A DNA stretch of 57,066 nucleotides from an uncultured Eggerthellaceae bacterium (GTDB lineage: Bacteria > Actinomycetota > Coriobacteriia > Coriobacteriales > Eggerthellaceae), in contig CAMOLA010000006.1 of NCBI GenBank assembly GCA_946618265.1, forward strand, positions 1 through 57,066. The letters are read 5' to 3'. Shown one piece after another: positions 26,495 through 35,589 of this stretch. Positions within the stretch are counted from its first letter, which is position 1, and each line of letters starts with the position of its first letter. The notes below the pieces were generated by a model. That model was not told the origin of the DNA. It saw nothing but the letters and a program-made list of their open reading frames with translations, and searched no databases. The position numbers and the translations under genes are program-made.

Positions 26495-29400
26495 CTACAT
26501 CTTGTTAATGTCGGTCAGATTGAAACGCGGAATACGCCTCAACGCGATGGCGCTCATGGCGAAAGCCAGCACCGCGCTTCCGAGAGCACCGACCGCCATC
26601 GCGACCCAATCGACGCCCTTCACGAAATACGCCGTCTCGGGCTCGACCGAAGCGACGGTGAGCGAGCCCATCACGCCCCCGAGCACCAACCCGGCGATGA
26701 TTCCGATCACCGTGAGCGCAATCGTGTCGTTGTAGATATAGCGCTGCGCGTCCTTGACCGAGAAGCCGTTGATCATCAGCGTGATGAGATCGCGCTTCTT
26801 CTCGTCGATGAACATGATGTTGAGGTTGAGCAGCACGACGATGGCCATGAGCACCGACAGCGCCAGGTACACCAGAACGACGGTGCGCGACACGTTGGAG
26901 AAATCGCGGAAGTTGACGGCGTTGACTTCCTTGTCATCCACGAGCACCTGGAATCCCCGCACGTCGGAAAGCGCCGCCTCGACATCTGCGGTCGAATGCC
27001 CGTTCTTGTAGGCGAGAACCGCATTGAGAACGGGCGCGCCCGAGAACTCCCGCTCGTACAGGACCGGCGACATCACGATTTCGTTATTCGTCAGGTAATA
27101 CTCGAAGAATCCGACGATGGGCAGGCTGTGCCGCACGCCTTGGGCATCGGTTATCTCGACGAGGTCGCCAACGCGCGCGCCGCGGTGCGTCCGGCATGCC
27201 TCGGCAACCCAAATGCCCTCTTCGGTCAAGTCCTCCACGACGCTTCCCGCCGAGTTCAGGCGGTAGAAATCGTCGAAAACCTCTTCGTCGGCGGGCACCG
27301 TGACCGCCGACGGCGCATGATCGCCGTTGGCGAACTTCACCTGCATGGTCGAGCGCATGACGGGCGCCGAGCCGCATTCCATAGCGGAGAGCGCGGAGAC
27401 CACCCCGTCCTGGGCTCCCGGCTCGCCCGTATCGACGTAGGCGATGGCGTCGAACCCGAACACGTCGCGATATTGCTTGTCGTAGCTTGCCAAAACGTCG
27501 TTGTTCAACGTGATGGCCGTCACGATGAGGGCCGTGCAGCCGGCAACGCCGACGACGGTGCCGAACACGCGGCGCTTGTCGTTAAGGCAGTTGTTGATAA
27601 TCGTCTGCGTGTACAGGGGCAGCTTGTCCCAAACGGCCCACTTCTCGAAGAAGCGCGTCTTGCCCGTCGGCGGCTTTTCGCCACGCAGGAGCTCGACGGC
27701 GTTTTCCTTCAAGATGCTGCGGCAGGCGAACCACGTCGCGGCGATGACGAGCACGAAGCCGACGGCGGTCGCCCCGATGGCCAACGCCCAATCGAAATAC
27801 GGAGGATACTCGCCCATGATGAAGCGGGCTCCCAGCGCATGGCCGATTATGGGCTCGACCACGAGCACGCCGACCAGAATGCCGATGATGGAACCGCAGA
27901 TGACCGCCAAGCCCGAATACGCGAGAAAGCTCAACGTGATCTCGCGGCCGCGCAGGCCAAGCGCCTTTTTCGTGCCGATTTGGGTGATCTGCTCGTGCAC
28001 GAGGCGACTGACCGCCGAGTAGCAGACGAGCAATCCCACGATGACGAACAGCGCCGCCATGGAATACCGCAGGCGCTCCGTCACGCCGCTGAACGAGGAG
28101 ATGGATTGGTCGCCGCCGTTGTACGAACGCGGCAGCACGTTCCATGCGTGATCGCCCATGTTGGCAAGGCGCTGCTTCGCGTCGTCGAGCTCCTTCGTCT
28201 TGTTGGCGATAGCCGTGCGGCCGTCTTCGACTTTCTTGCTGCCCTTCTCGACCTCGTCGATGGCTTGCTTGATCTTCTCTTCGCCCTCGACGACCTTCTC
28301 TTCGCCTTCCTTGACCTTCTCCACGCCAGCGGAATACTCGTCCCAACCGCTCTGCAGCTTGTCCGCGCCTTCGCTCAGCTTTTGCGCGCCGGCTTCGGCC
28401 TCGGCCCATCCATCCTCGAGCTTCTTCCTCGCCTGCTTGACCGTCATCGTCTGGCCGTTGTAATCGATCTCCATGTTCTCGTAATCTGCCAAAAGGGCAC
28501 TGGCTGCTTCGATGGCGTCGTCGACGGTGTCGTGGTTGAGCGCCTGGGGAAGCTTCTTGCCCGTCGCGCCCTCAATCGACTTCGTGGCAGTCTTGCAGGC
28601 GGCGTCTATTTTCTTGTTGCTCGCCGCAATCGCCTTGTCGCGCGTTTTCTCGGCGGCTTTTATCGCCTTGTCGTATTCGGCTTGGGTGATCTTGCCTGCA
28701 TTGAGGTCGGTCTGCAGGGCGGCCGCCGCTTTGTCGAAGGCCGTGACGGCTTTCGCCTGCCTCGAGCGCTGCTTGTTGACGGAATTCGCCAGGCCCGTCA
28801 ATTCCTCGGAAGCGGCGTTCAGCGCGGAGACTGCCTTGTTGTATTTCGCCTGGGCGGACCTGAGCTCGGCGGTCTTCTCGTCGTAGAGGCGCTTGCCCTC
28901 CTCGTACTTGGCCTGCATCTCGTCGAGCATCGGACGCGATTCCTCGAGCTTCTTCTTGCCTTCGGCGACTTGCTCCTTGACCTTGTCGATGGTCTCGCGG
29001 CCTTCTTTGATCTGCTTTTCGGTATCGGCCAGCTTCTTCTCGCCGTCTGCAAGTTCCTTCTTGGCGTCGGCCAGCTTCTTCTCGCCATCGTCGACGGCTT
29101 TTTGCAGCTTGTCGTGCAAAGACGTGTAGCGCTCATCCGCGCGGCTCTCCCCAAGTGCAGTAATGCGATTCTCGATCGCGGCCGATGCGTCATCGTACGC
29201 CGAGCTGAACGTCGAATGGGCATCGAGGCTTTCCGCACGCACGTTGACCACCGGATAGCCGTCGTAGAACTTGCTCGCGTCGAACGCCTCGGGCGTAACC
29301 CAGGCGATGTCGTCAATGCCGCCCGATCCGATATTCGAGAAGCCGAACGTCACCGATGCCGTCGACAGGTACTCGGCGCTCTCCGCAAGCCCCACGACCC

Positions 29401-29992
29401 TGAAGGTGTCGGACATCAGATACGCCATGCCGCTCTTGTTCGCCCCTTCGGAAGCCTGGCTCGAATCCGACGAATCGGCCGTCGAGCCATCGGAGGCTTC
29501 CTCCGTAGACGTCGCGTCCACGGTGGCGGTGCCGTCGTGCTCGAACGTCACCTGGTCCCCTACCGCGATCCCGACCGAATCGGCCCACGCCTTCTCGAGC
29601 ACGATTTCGTCCGGGGCGGCGGGCAACGCGCCTTCCACATCGAGAGGCGCGTCGATCCTCGAACAGACCGACTGCACTTTCACGATCTTCCGCGAGCCCG
29701 AGACCACGAGGGTCTGGAACGATGAGCGCACCGCCTCGACGTCTGTCACGCCCTCGACGGCAGCGAGCCCCGCAACATCGTCCTCGGTCAAGCCGTAGGG
29801 GAATTGGACCTGGTAATTATGGAAATCGCCCTCCACATACTTCGCGTCGGCGGCGGTTTGCAAGGCGGGCCCGGACCAGCTGATGCCGACGAAAATGCCC
29901 ACGCCGAGCGCGACGAACATCGCAATGGAGAAGAAGGACACGAACGTCCCCTTGATATTTGCGATCAGCTCTGCGAACTGGGTTGGTTTCAT
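26495..29992 (-). CDS. Giant FtsX/MacB-type ABC permease with periplasmic-side coiled coil
   Basis: A 1165-residue permease with eight likely transmembrane helices: one near 19-38, three at about 665-760, one at about 815 and three near the C-terminus (about 1050-1155). The first extracellular domain includes a long coiled coil (about 285-655) of repeated ADAKKELADGEKKLADTEK-type heptads rich in Lys, Glu and Ala. Two FtsX-like membrane modules are evident (ALFVIVGLLVCYSAVSRLV and VYLALSVLMAIVVLLNLNI). Such mechanotransmission permeases do not necessarily pump substrate through themselves; they act on lipids, lipoproteins or envelope enzymes. The ATPase gene ends seven bases upstream and is its clear partner. 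Confidence 0.9.
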   Translation of the reverse strand: MKPTQFAELIANIKGTFVSFFSIAMFVALGVGIFVGISWSGPALQTAADAKYVEGDFHNYQVQFPYGLTEDDVAGLAAVEGVTDVEAVRSSFQTLVVSGSRKIVKVQSVCSRIDAPLDVEGALPAAPDEIVLEKAWADSVGIAVGDQVTFEHDGTATVDATSTEEASDGSTADSSDSSQASEGANKSGMAYLMSDTFRVVGLAESAEYLSTASVTFGFSNIGSGGIDDIAWVTPEAFDASKFYDGYPVVNVRAESLDAHSTFSSAYDDASAAIENRITALGESRADERYTSLHDKLQKAVDDGEKKLADAKKELADGEKKLADTEKQIKEGRETIDKVKEQVAEGKKKLEESRPMLDEMQAKYEEGKRLYDEKTAELRSAQAKYNKAVSALNAASEELTGLANSVNKQRSRQAKAVTAFDKAAAALQTDLNAGKITQAEYDKAIKAAEKTRDKAIAASNKKIDAACKTATKSIEGATGKKLPQALNHDTVDDAIEAASALLADYENMEIDYNGQTMTVKQARKKLEDGWAEAEAGAQKLSEGADKLQSGWDEYSAGVEKVKEGEEKVVEGEEKIKQAIDEVEKGSKKVEDGRTAIANKTKELDDAKQRLANMGDHAWNVLPRSYNGGDQSISSFSGVTERLRYSMAALFVIVGLLVCYSAVSRLVHEQITQIGTKKALGLRGREITLSFLAYSGLAVICGSIIGILVGVLVVEPIIGHALGARFIMGEYPPYFDWALAIGATAVGFVLVIAATWFACRSILKENAVELLRGEKPPTGKTRFFEKWAVWDKLPLYTQTIINNCLNDKRRVFGTVVGVAGCTALIVTAITLNNDVLASYDKQYRDVFGFDAIAYVDTGEPGAQDGVVSALSAMECGSAPVMRSTMQVKFANGDHAPSAVTVPADEEVFDDFYRLNSAGSVVEDLTEEGIWVAEACRTHRGARVGDLVEITDAQGVRHSLPIVGFFEYYLTNNEIVMSPVLYEREFSGAPVLNAVLAYKNGHSTADVEAALSDVRGFQVLVDDKEVNAVNFRDFSNVSRTVVLVYLALSVLMAIVVLLNLNIMFIDEKKRDLITLMINGFSVKDAQRYIYNDTIALTVIGIIAGLVLGGVMGSLTVASVEPETAYFVKGVDWVAMAVGALGSAVLAFAMSAIALRRIPRFNLTDINKM

Positions 29993-29999
29993 GACGCGC

Positions 30000-31232
<1,233 letters not shown>

Positions 31233-31299
31233 ATCCGTGCTGCCGTGTCCGTCAATGTTGCGCTTGATTCCTTATATAGCAATGATACGGCTTCAATCC

Positions 31300-32040
31300 T
31301 TATGCATCATCGGAAAAAGCGAGATCGATAGCGCAGGCGAAGGCGACATCGCCGTTTTCGTTGATTCCCTTCGAGAGCACGTGCCCATCCTCGACGAGCG
31401 TGTGCATTTCGAGCGGAGCATGCGCCAGTACCTCGTGCCGGTAATCGATCTGCAGCGTCTTGATGAAGCCCTCGCCCGTCGGATTCAGCGCGTTCACGAC
31501 ATAGTTCGCGTAGCGGGCGTTGTTCACATGGCCGTTCAGGTCGAGGTCCGAAAACTGCGGCTCGATGGTGCATACCGGGCGATTGCCCTCTTCGAACCCG
31601 CGAATCTTGCGCGGCTTCTTCTCGAATGCGCGGTCCTCGCAAAAATCGGTCGGGCCCGCGTAGTGGTCTTTCACCGAGGCGAACTTGCGGGTCTCGATGT
31701 CCATCACGACCCATTCGGTCGTTGCCTTCACCAGCAACTCGCCCTGCTCGTCGAGCAAGTGGTAATCGCGAATGAACGAGAACCGCGACAGCGTGTGGGG
31801 CCAGGTGCGAACCGTGACGACCTGATGATGCTCCGGCTCCTTCAGGACTTCGTACTTCGCGTGGATGACCGCCCAGAACACCCCTCGCTCAACCATCCGG
31901 TCGTGCCCGATGCCCAGCTCGTTGGCATGCAGTGTCGCCATGTCCTGGCACAGGTCCAATATAGCGGACGGCTGCATCCTGCCGTACTTGTCGAAATCCA
32001 TCCACCGCAGCCGATAGTCGCGCTCCATCACCAGTGCCAT
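31300..32040 (-). CDS. Acyl-ACP thioesterase (FatA/FatB type)
   Basis: A 246-residue double-hotdog protein that hydrolyses acyl-ACP to free fatty acids, ending chain elongation. N-terminal hotdog: DYRLRWMDFDKYGRMQPSAILDLCQDMA and ELGIGHDRM. Second hotdog: QPFSDLD-type segment FSDLDLNGHVNNARYANYV, the usual site of the catalytic Asn and His. Start set at the ATG at 32040 (MALVMERDY), with GGGAA upstream; a longer frame would add 14 residues. It lies 67 bases upstream of the GAF-ABC gene on the same strand, so the lipid-directed thioesterase, transporter and dehydrogenase may be co-transcribed. Confidence 0.9.
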   Translation of the reverse strand: MALVMERDYRLRWMDFDKYGRMQPSAILDLCQDMATLHANELGIGHDRMVERGVFWAVIHAKYEVLKEPEHHQVVTVRTWPHTLSRFSFIRDYHLLDEQGELLVKATTEWVVMDIETRKFASVKDHYAGPTDFCEDRAFEKKPRKIRGFEEGNRPVCTIEPQFSDLDLNGHVNNARYANYVVNALNPTGEGFIKTLQIDYRHEVLAHAPLEMHTLVEDGHVLSKGINENGDVAFACAIDLAFSDDA

Positions 32041-32225
32041 ACGATTCCCGCTTTCAATCCTTTTACGTATCGTTTTACCCACCTATTGTATCGTGAGCTT
32101 TCGCGAAACGGGGCGCCGTGCCGCCCCATACGCAAATCAGACACGCCCTCGCAAAAGCGCATCATGCAGGCTTTAGCCCCTTCCAAGACGACTTCTGCCC
32201 ATGACATCGCGCAATCGGCAGCGCT

Positions 32226-32252
32226 GACCAAAGGGGAGACTCCCTTTCGGTC
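32226..32252. repeat. Family-B palindrome, first of close pair
   Basis: Left side GACCAAAGGGGAG, right side CTCCCTTTCGGTC. It is followed after three bases by an opposite-facing unit at 32256. The pair lies between nnrD (3' end) and the thioesterase start. Confidence 0.82.
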
Positions 32253-32255
32253 AGT

Positions 32256-32279
32256 GACCGAAAGGGAGTCTCCCCAAAT
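32256..32279. repeat. Family-B palindrome, second of close pair (partial)
   Basis: It starts GACCGAAAGGGAG, but the right arm diverges after CTCCCC into AAATTGGC. It lies 37 bases 3' of the nnrD stop. With the unit at 32226 it forms an inverted pair. Confidence 0.75.
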
Positions 32280-32316
32280 TGGCATGACGCGCTTTTCCTC
32301 GAGATTCCCGACCCGC

Positions 32317-33219
32317 TCACAGCGTGCGCACGGCATCGGGAATCGAGGCGATGACGTCTTCGGGAGTCACGCAAACGGGCGTCACCCGTTCGGCAGCCGC
32401 AACGCCCGCGCGCGCGTGCAGCGTCGTCCCCAAAATGGCCGCGTCTACGGCATCAACGCCCTGCGCGAGCAGCGAGGCGACCATCCCGGCAAGAACGTCG
32501 CCCGTTCCCGCCTTCGCGAGCGCAGCCGTGCCCTCGACCATGGGAACCACGCGCTCGCCGTCGGATACGAACGTATCGGGGCCCTTGACGACCACGATCG
32601 CTTCGAGCGAAGCCGCGAGCAGCAGCGACAGTCGCGCCGGATCGCTCGAGTTCAGGTTGAGGGAGCGCGCCAAACGCACTGCCTCTCCCCCATGCGGCGT
32701 GAGCACCGTGGCAAGCCCCCTGTCGTGGCGATTCACGAGAAGACGAGCCGCTTCGGGGACGCCGAGCGCCGAAAGCCCTCCCCCGTCCACGAGAACGGGA
32801 ATCTCGGCGCGCTCGAGCACGTCGCATACGAGCCGCGCGCCATCGGCATCATCGGGATCGAACCCCGGCCCCACGCATACCGCATGCCGCGCGCCCCGCG
32901 CATTCGACCGCAAATCGCCGGTGGTCCATGTTTTCAATTCGTGCACCACCATCGAGGGATACGTTACCAAAATCGCCTGACGCGCCGCCTTGCACGTGAC
33001 GACCTCGGTATAGCCCGCCCCCATGCGCTGACCCGCATAAGCAGCCAGGCACGCGGCCCCGGGATAGCGGCTGCTTCCCGCAACGACCGTCAACACGCCC
33101 CGCGTGTACTTGTTCGCGTCATCGGAAACAGCAGGAAACACGGCGCGCAGCGCCCCATCGCCCCACGGCTCGTCGAACGGCACCGCTGGCATGCCATCGG
33201 CGTTTTGAAGCGCGTCCAT
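32317..33219 (-). CDS. nnrD: ADP-dependent NAD(P)H-hydrate dehydratase
   Basis: A 300-residue ribokinase-like enzyme that repairs hydrated NADH and NADPH. The glycine-rich GVLTVVAGSSRYPGAACLAA is near the N-terminus, followed by CVGPGFDPDD, LVDGGGLSAL, TPHGGEAVRLA and the anion-hole motif GTGDVLAGMVASLL, all hallmarks of the YjeF C-terminal (NnrD) family. There is no epimerase (NnrE) domain in this protein, and none was seen elsewhere in the window. Start at 33219 because AAGGAGG lies just upstream; the longer frame reads into a family-B repeat. It follows acpS after 53 bases, a common pairing in bacteria. Confidence 0.93.
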   Translation of the reverse strand: MDALQNADGMPAVPFDEPWGDGALRAVFPAVSDDANKYTRGVLTVVAGSSRYPGAACLAAYAGQRMGAGYTEVVTCKAARQAILVTYPSMVVHELKTWTTGDLRSNARGARHAVCVGPGFDPDDADGARLVCDVLERAEIPVLVDGGGLSALGVPEAARLLVNRHDRGLATVLTPHGGEAVRLARSLNLNSSDPARLSLLLAASLEAIVVVKGPDTFVSDGERVVPMVEGTAALAKAGTGDVLAGMVASLLAQGVDAVDAAILGTTLHARAGVAAAERVTPVCVTPEDVIASIPDAVRTL

Positions 33220-33241
33220 CGCACCCTCCTTGATAACCACT

Positions 33242-33268
33242 GACCGAAAGGGAGACTCCCTTTCGGTC
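33242..33268. repeat. Family-B palindrome between acpS and nnrD
   Basis: A perfect 13+1+13 copy. It ends four bases from the acpS stop codon and lies 22 bases upstream of the nnrD start, inside a likely two-gene transcript. It therefore may modulate read-through from acpS into nnrD. Confidence 0.88.
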
Positions 33269-33272
33269 ACTT

Positions 33273-33929
33273 TTACAGCTCGTCCAGGATGCCGCGCGTT
33301 TCCTTGAATTGACGGGCGAGCTCCTCCATCGGATCCTTGCGCTTCGCCGTTGCCTGCAGCGAGGCTTCCGTGACCGCCAGAGCGCAGGCGACGGCGTCGG
33401 TGTGCGTATACGAGAGGGAGATCGAAATGCTCCTGATGCCGCGCTCGTCGGCGATTTCGAGCGCACGGCCCGACAGGCGAACCGACGGCTTGCCGTTCGC
33501 GGCGCGTTCGACCTCGATGTCACGCACGCCCACGCCATCGGCAAATCCCGTCCCGAGCGCCTTCACCACCGCCTCCTTGGCGGCGAAGCGCAACGCGTAA
33601 TGCGTGGCCGCATTGGCCTTCCCATTGCAATAATCCTGCTCGGCCTGCGAGAACACGTGCTTGGCAAATGCGGGCGAACGCTCGAGGATCCCCTCCATGC
33701 GCGACACCTCCACGATGTCGACGCCAAGTCCGACGTTGCTGTCAGCATACGACCGCGCAACCGCGCCATCTCCGGCATCGTCGCCCTCGAGTGCATTGGC
33801 GCCCGCATCTGCAATTTCACGCTCCTCACCGCTTGGCGCAGTTGCGTCCGCCGCGCTCTCGGCGCCGTCTTCGGAAGAAACGTCCTCCATCAGCAGCTCG
33901 CGGGCCGCCTCCACCGTCAAATCATCCAT
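33273..33929 (-). CDS. acpS: Holo-[acyl-carrier-protein] synthase with N-terminal extension
   Basis: A 218-residue enzyme that transfers 4'-phosphopantetheine from CoA to acyl carrier protein. The AcpS core begins at about residue 66 with VGLGVDIVEVSRM (Asp71, Mg-binding) and continues with FSQAEQDYC, HYALRFAAKEAVVKALG (the catalytic Glu in KEA) and SISLSYTHTDAVACALA. The core is of the usual 120-150 residue size. The 65 residues before it are acidic and Ala-rich (EDVSSEDGAESAADATAP) and look unstructured. The start is uncertain: the Met at 33929 is the first in a plausible context, and a start nearer the core (for example a GTG close to VGLGV) cannot be excluded. It begins eight bases after the aldo/keto reductase stop. 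Confidence 0.85.
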   Translation of the reverse strand: MDDLTVEAARELLMEDVSSEDGAESAADATAPSGEEREIADAGANALEGDDAGDGAVARSYADSNVGLGVDIVEVSRMEGILERSPAFAKHVFSQAEQDYCNGKANAATHYALRFAAKEAVVKALGTGFADGVGVRDIEVERAANGKPSVRLSGRALEIADERGIRSISISLSYTHTDAVACALAVTEASLQATAKRKDPMEELARQFKETRGILDEL

Positions 33930-33937
33930 ACCCGCAC

Positions 33938-35053
33938 CTATTCGAACAGTTCGGCGGCCTTCTGCAGCTTCCCGACGATTTCGATCCCTTGCGGGCACGC
34001 CGACTCGCACGAGAAGCACTGGATGCAGTCGGACGCCTTCGCGCCTGCCGACGTGTTGAAGCCATACCAGTTCTTGCCGTTGGCCTCTCCGTACATCGCG
34101 CCACGGTTGAGCGATTCCATGATCTGGGCGATCTTGATGTCCTTGGGGCAAACCTTCATGCAGTACTGACACGACGTGCAGGGGTTGTCCAGCATGCTGT
34201 CGAGCTTCTGCTGCGCGCGCTTCAGCGTGGCCAGCTCATCGTCCGAGAGCGGTTCGTAAGCCTTCCACGTGGCCAGGTTCTGCTCCATCTGCTCGAGCGA
34301 GCTCATGCCCGAAAGCGCCGTGACGAGCCCATCGACGCCCCAAGCGAAGCGAAGCGCCCACTTGACGTAGGTGTCGTCGGGGTTGGCCTCGCGCAGGATC
34401 TCCGCAACCGGCTCGGGCGGATTGGCTAGCGTGCCGCCACGCACCGGTTCCATGATGACGATGGGCAGCCCATGCTTGCGCGCGACTTCCACGCACTTGC
34501 GCGACTGCGTGTTGGCATTCTCCCAGTCAGCCCAGTTGACCTGCAGCTGCACGAACTCCATCTCGGGATGCGCCACGATGATCTGCTCCAGGATCTCGGC
34601 GTTGTCATGGTGCGAGAAACCGATATGCTTCACCCTGCCGTCGGCCTTGAGCTGCTTCACGAACTCCCACATTTCCAGATCGTCGAACACCTTCGTGCGG
34701 TACGACCCCGTGTTGTGGATGAGGTAGAAATCGAAGTAGCCGGCGCCGGTGCTCTCGAGCGAAATGTCGAAGTCCTTGCGCGCATCCTCGTAGCTCTTCG
34801 GCCCGATCCACGCGGCGTTCTTCGTGGCAAGTTGATACGATTCGCGCGGATAGCGCTCGACGAGTGCCTGGCGTATGGCGTTTTCGGACTCGCCGTAGGC
34901 GCGAGCCGTATCGAAATACGTGCCGCCAGCTTCCAAGAACGCATCGACCATGAGCTTGACCTGCTCGACGTCGATCGTCTGCCCGTCCTCGAGCTTCGGA
35001 AGCCTCATCAGCCCAAATCCGAGCTTGGGAATGCTTTCACCCAGATACGTCAT
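33938..35053 (-). CDS. Aldo/keto reductase with two C-terminal 4Fe-4S motifs
   Basis: A 371-residue oxidoreductase. The N-terminal 280 residues form the TIM barrel, with LGFGLMRLP, Asp48 and Tyr53 (FDTARAYGESE), an active-site Lys in ATKNA, and His in GFSHHD. The C-terminal extension has two ferredoxin-type clusters: CTSCQYCMKVCP (about 292-303) and CIQCFSCESACP (about 343-354). This architecture is common in anaerobes, where electrons may come from ferredoxin rather than NADPH. The substrate is unknown. Start at 35053, preceded by a GAGAGG stretch. Together with acpS and nnrD it forms a close minus-strand series. Confidence 0.92.
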   Translation of the reverse strand: MTYLGESIPKLGFGLMRLPKLEDGQTIDVEQVKLMVDAFLEAGGTYFDTARAYGESENAIRQALVERYPRESYQLATKNAAWIGPKSYEDARKDFDISLESTGAGYFDFYLIHNTGSYRTKVFDDLEMWEFVKQLKADGRVKHIGFSHHDNAEILEQIIVAHPEMEFVQLQVNWADWENANTQSRKCVEVARKHGLPIVIMEPVRGGTLANPPEPVAEILREANPDDTYVKWALRFAWGVDGLVTALSGMSSLEQMEQNLATWKAYEPLSDDELATLKRAQQKLDSMLDNPCTSCQYCMKVCPKDIKIAQIMESLNRGAMYGEANGKNWYGFNTSAGAKASDCIQCFSCESACPQGIEIVGKLQKAAELFE

Positions 35054-35125
35054 GACCCGCCTCTCTCGTTTGCAATGCTGAAAACCAGATTACGTATGAC
35101 ACGCTGCATAATTAAAAGGAAAAAA

Positions 35126-35161
35126 TGGAGCGGGCGACGGGAATCACGATTTCACTACGCG
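35126..35161 (-). pseudogene. Truncated copy of the tRNA-Gly 3' end
   Basis: Bases 35126-35145 are identical to the last 20 bases of the tRNA-Gly gene, including the encoded CCA. After eight unrelated bases comes ACTACGC, matching the 5' end of the tRNA on the same strand. It therefore reads as a tRNA-Gly with an internal deletion, or as an attachment-site remnant. Distance to the functional tRNA is about 170 bases. Confidence 0.65.
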
Positions 35162-35203
35162 AAATCAACGTCTCCGCGCTGAAGCGCTCCGACCGAAACG
35201 CTA

Positions 35204-35226
35204 AAAACAGCCCACTGGGCTGTTTT
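35204..35226. terminator. Bidirectional hairpin terminator downstream of tRNA-Gly
   Basis: A perfect palindrome with arm AAAACAGCCC and a three-base loop, ending in TTTT on either strand. It lies 89 bases beyond the tRNA-Gly 3' end on the minus strand and probably ends that transcript. Confidence 0.8.
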
Positions 35227-35246
35227 CTTGACGCGTTTCCACCTCA

Positions 35247-35275
35247 TCGGTTCGATTCCCGCGGTACCACGCCAG
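35247..35275 (+). other. tRNA-like T-arm fragment in opposite orientation
   Basis: The plus strand reads ATCGGTTCGATTCCCGC and then GGTACCACGCCA, resembling a T-arm and acceptor 3' end including CCA. The 5' side of the T-stem does not pair, so it cannot be a working tRNA. It lies between the truncated tRNA-Gly copy and the real one, opposite in direction. Confidence 0.45.
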
Positions 35276-35314
35276 CCCACAAATGCACACGACCGCTTTC
35301 TCATACTGTAAATT

Positions 35315-35388
35315 TGGAGCGGGCGACGGGAATCGAACCCGCGTCAGGAGCTTGGAAGGCTCCGGTTCTACCATTGAACTACGCCCGC
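35315..35388 (-). tRNA. tRNA-Gly (anticodon TCC)
   Basis: A 74-base gene with encoded CCA. The acceptor stem GCGGGCG pairs with CGCCCGC. The anticodon stem GGAGC/GCTCC encloses CTTCCAA, giving anticodon TCC. The T-loop TTCGATT and its stem (GCGGG/CCCGT) are normal. It is transcribed on the minus strand. Confidence 0.95.
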
Positions 35389-35482
35389 GCGAATGAACCG
35401 TATTGTACTGCAAACCGCAGGCCTTCGCACGCAAGCGCACGATTTGCACATGCAACGCAGCGCGGTGGTTTAGGCCCGCTCC

Positions 35483-35510
35483 CCAGGGAGCGCGCTTCCG
35501 CTCTCCCTGG
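35483..35510. repeat. Hairpin with CCAGGGAG arms
   Basis: CCAGGGAG and CTCCCTGG enclose a 12-base loop, between tRNA-Gly and the LuxR gene stop. No clear T-run. Its role is uncertain; it may help end LuxR transcription. Confidence 0.4.
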
Positions 35511-35524
35511 TTGTCTAAAATAGC

Positions 35525-35555
35525 CTGATTTGTCATCCTAGTCCGAAGGCGAAGG
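35525..35555 (-). terminator. Hairpin 3' of the LuxR gene
   Basis: Arms TTTGTCATCCT-type and AGGATGACA (nine perfect pairs, extended by further outer pairs) around a 13-base loop. It lies about 37 bases past the LuxR stop codon on the minus strand and is a plausible transcript end. Confidence 0.5.
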
Positions 35556-35589
35556 ATGACATCAGGGGCTCTTTTGGACAGTCTCCCCG

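Noticed and set aside
26996..29725. 909-codon open frame on the plus strand opposite the permease gene
   Set aside because: It is the antisense of the coiled-coil permease; its composition (Arg/Leu/Val/His/Gly-rich, no domain) is that of a shadow frame in GC-rich DNA.
35201..35536. 111-codon minus-strand ORF with a VEPEPSKLLTRVRFPSP-like peptide
   Set aside because: This is a well-known kind of artefact from translating across a tRNA gene.
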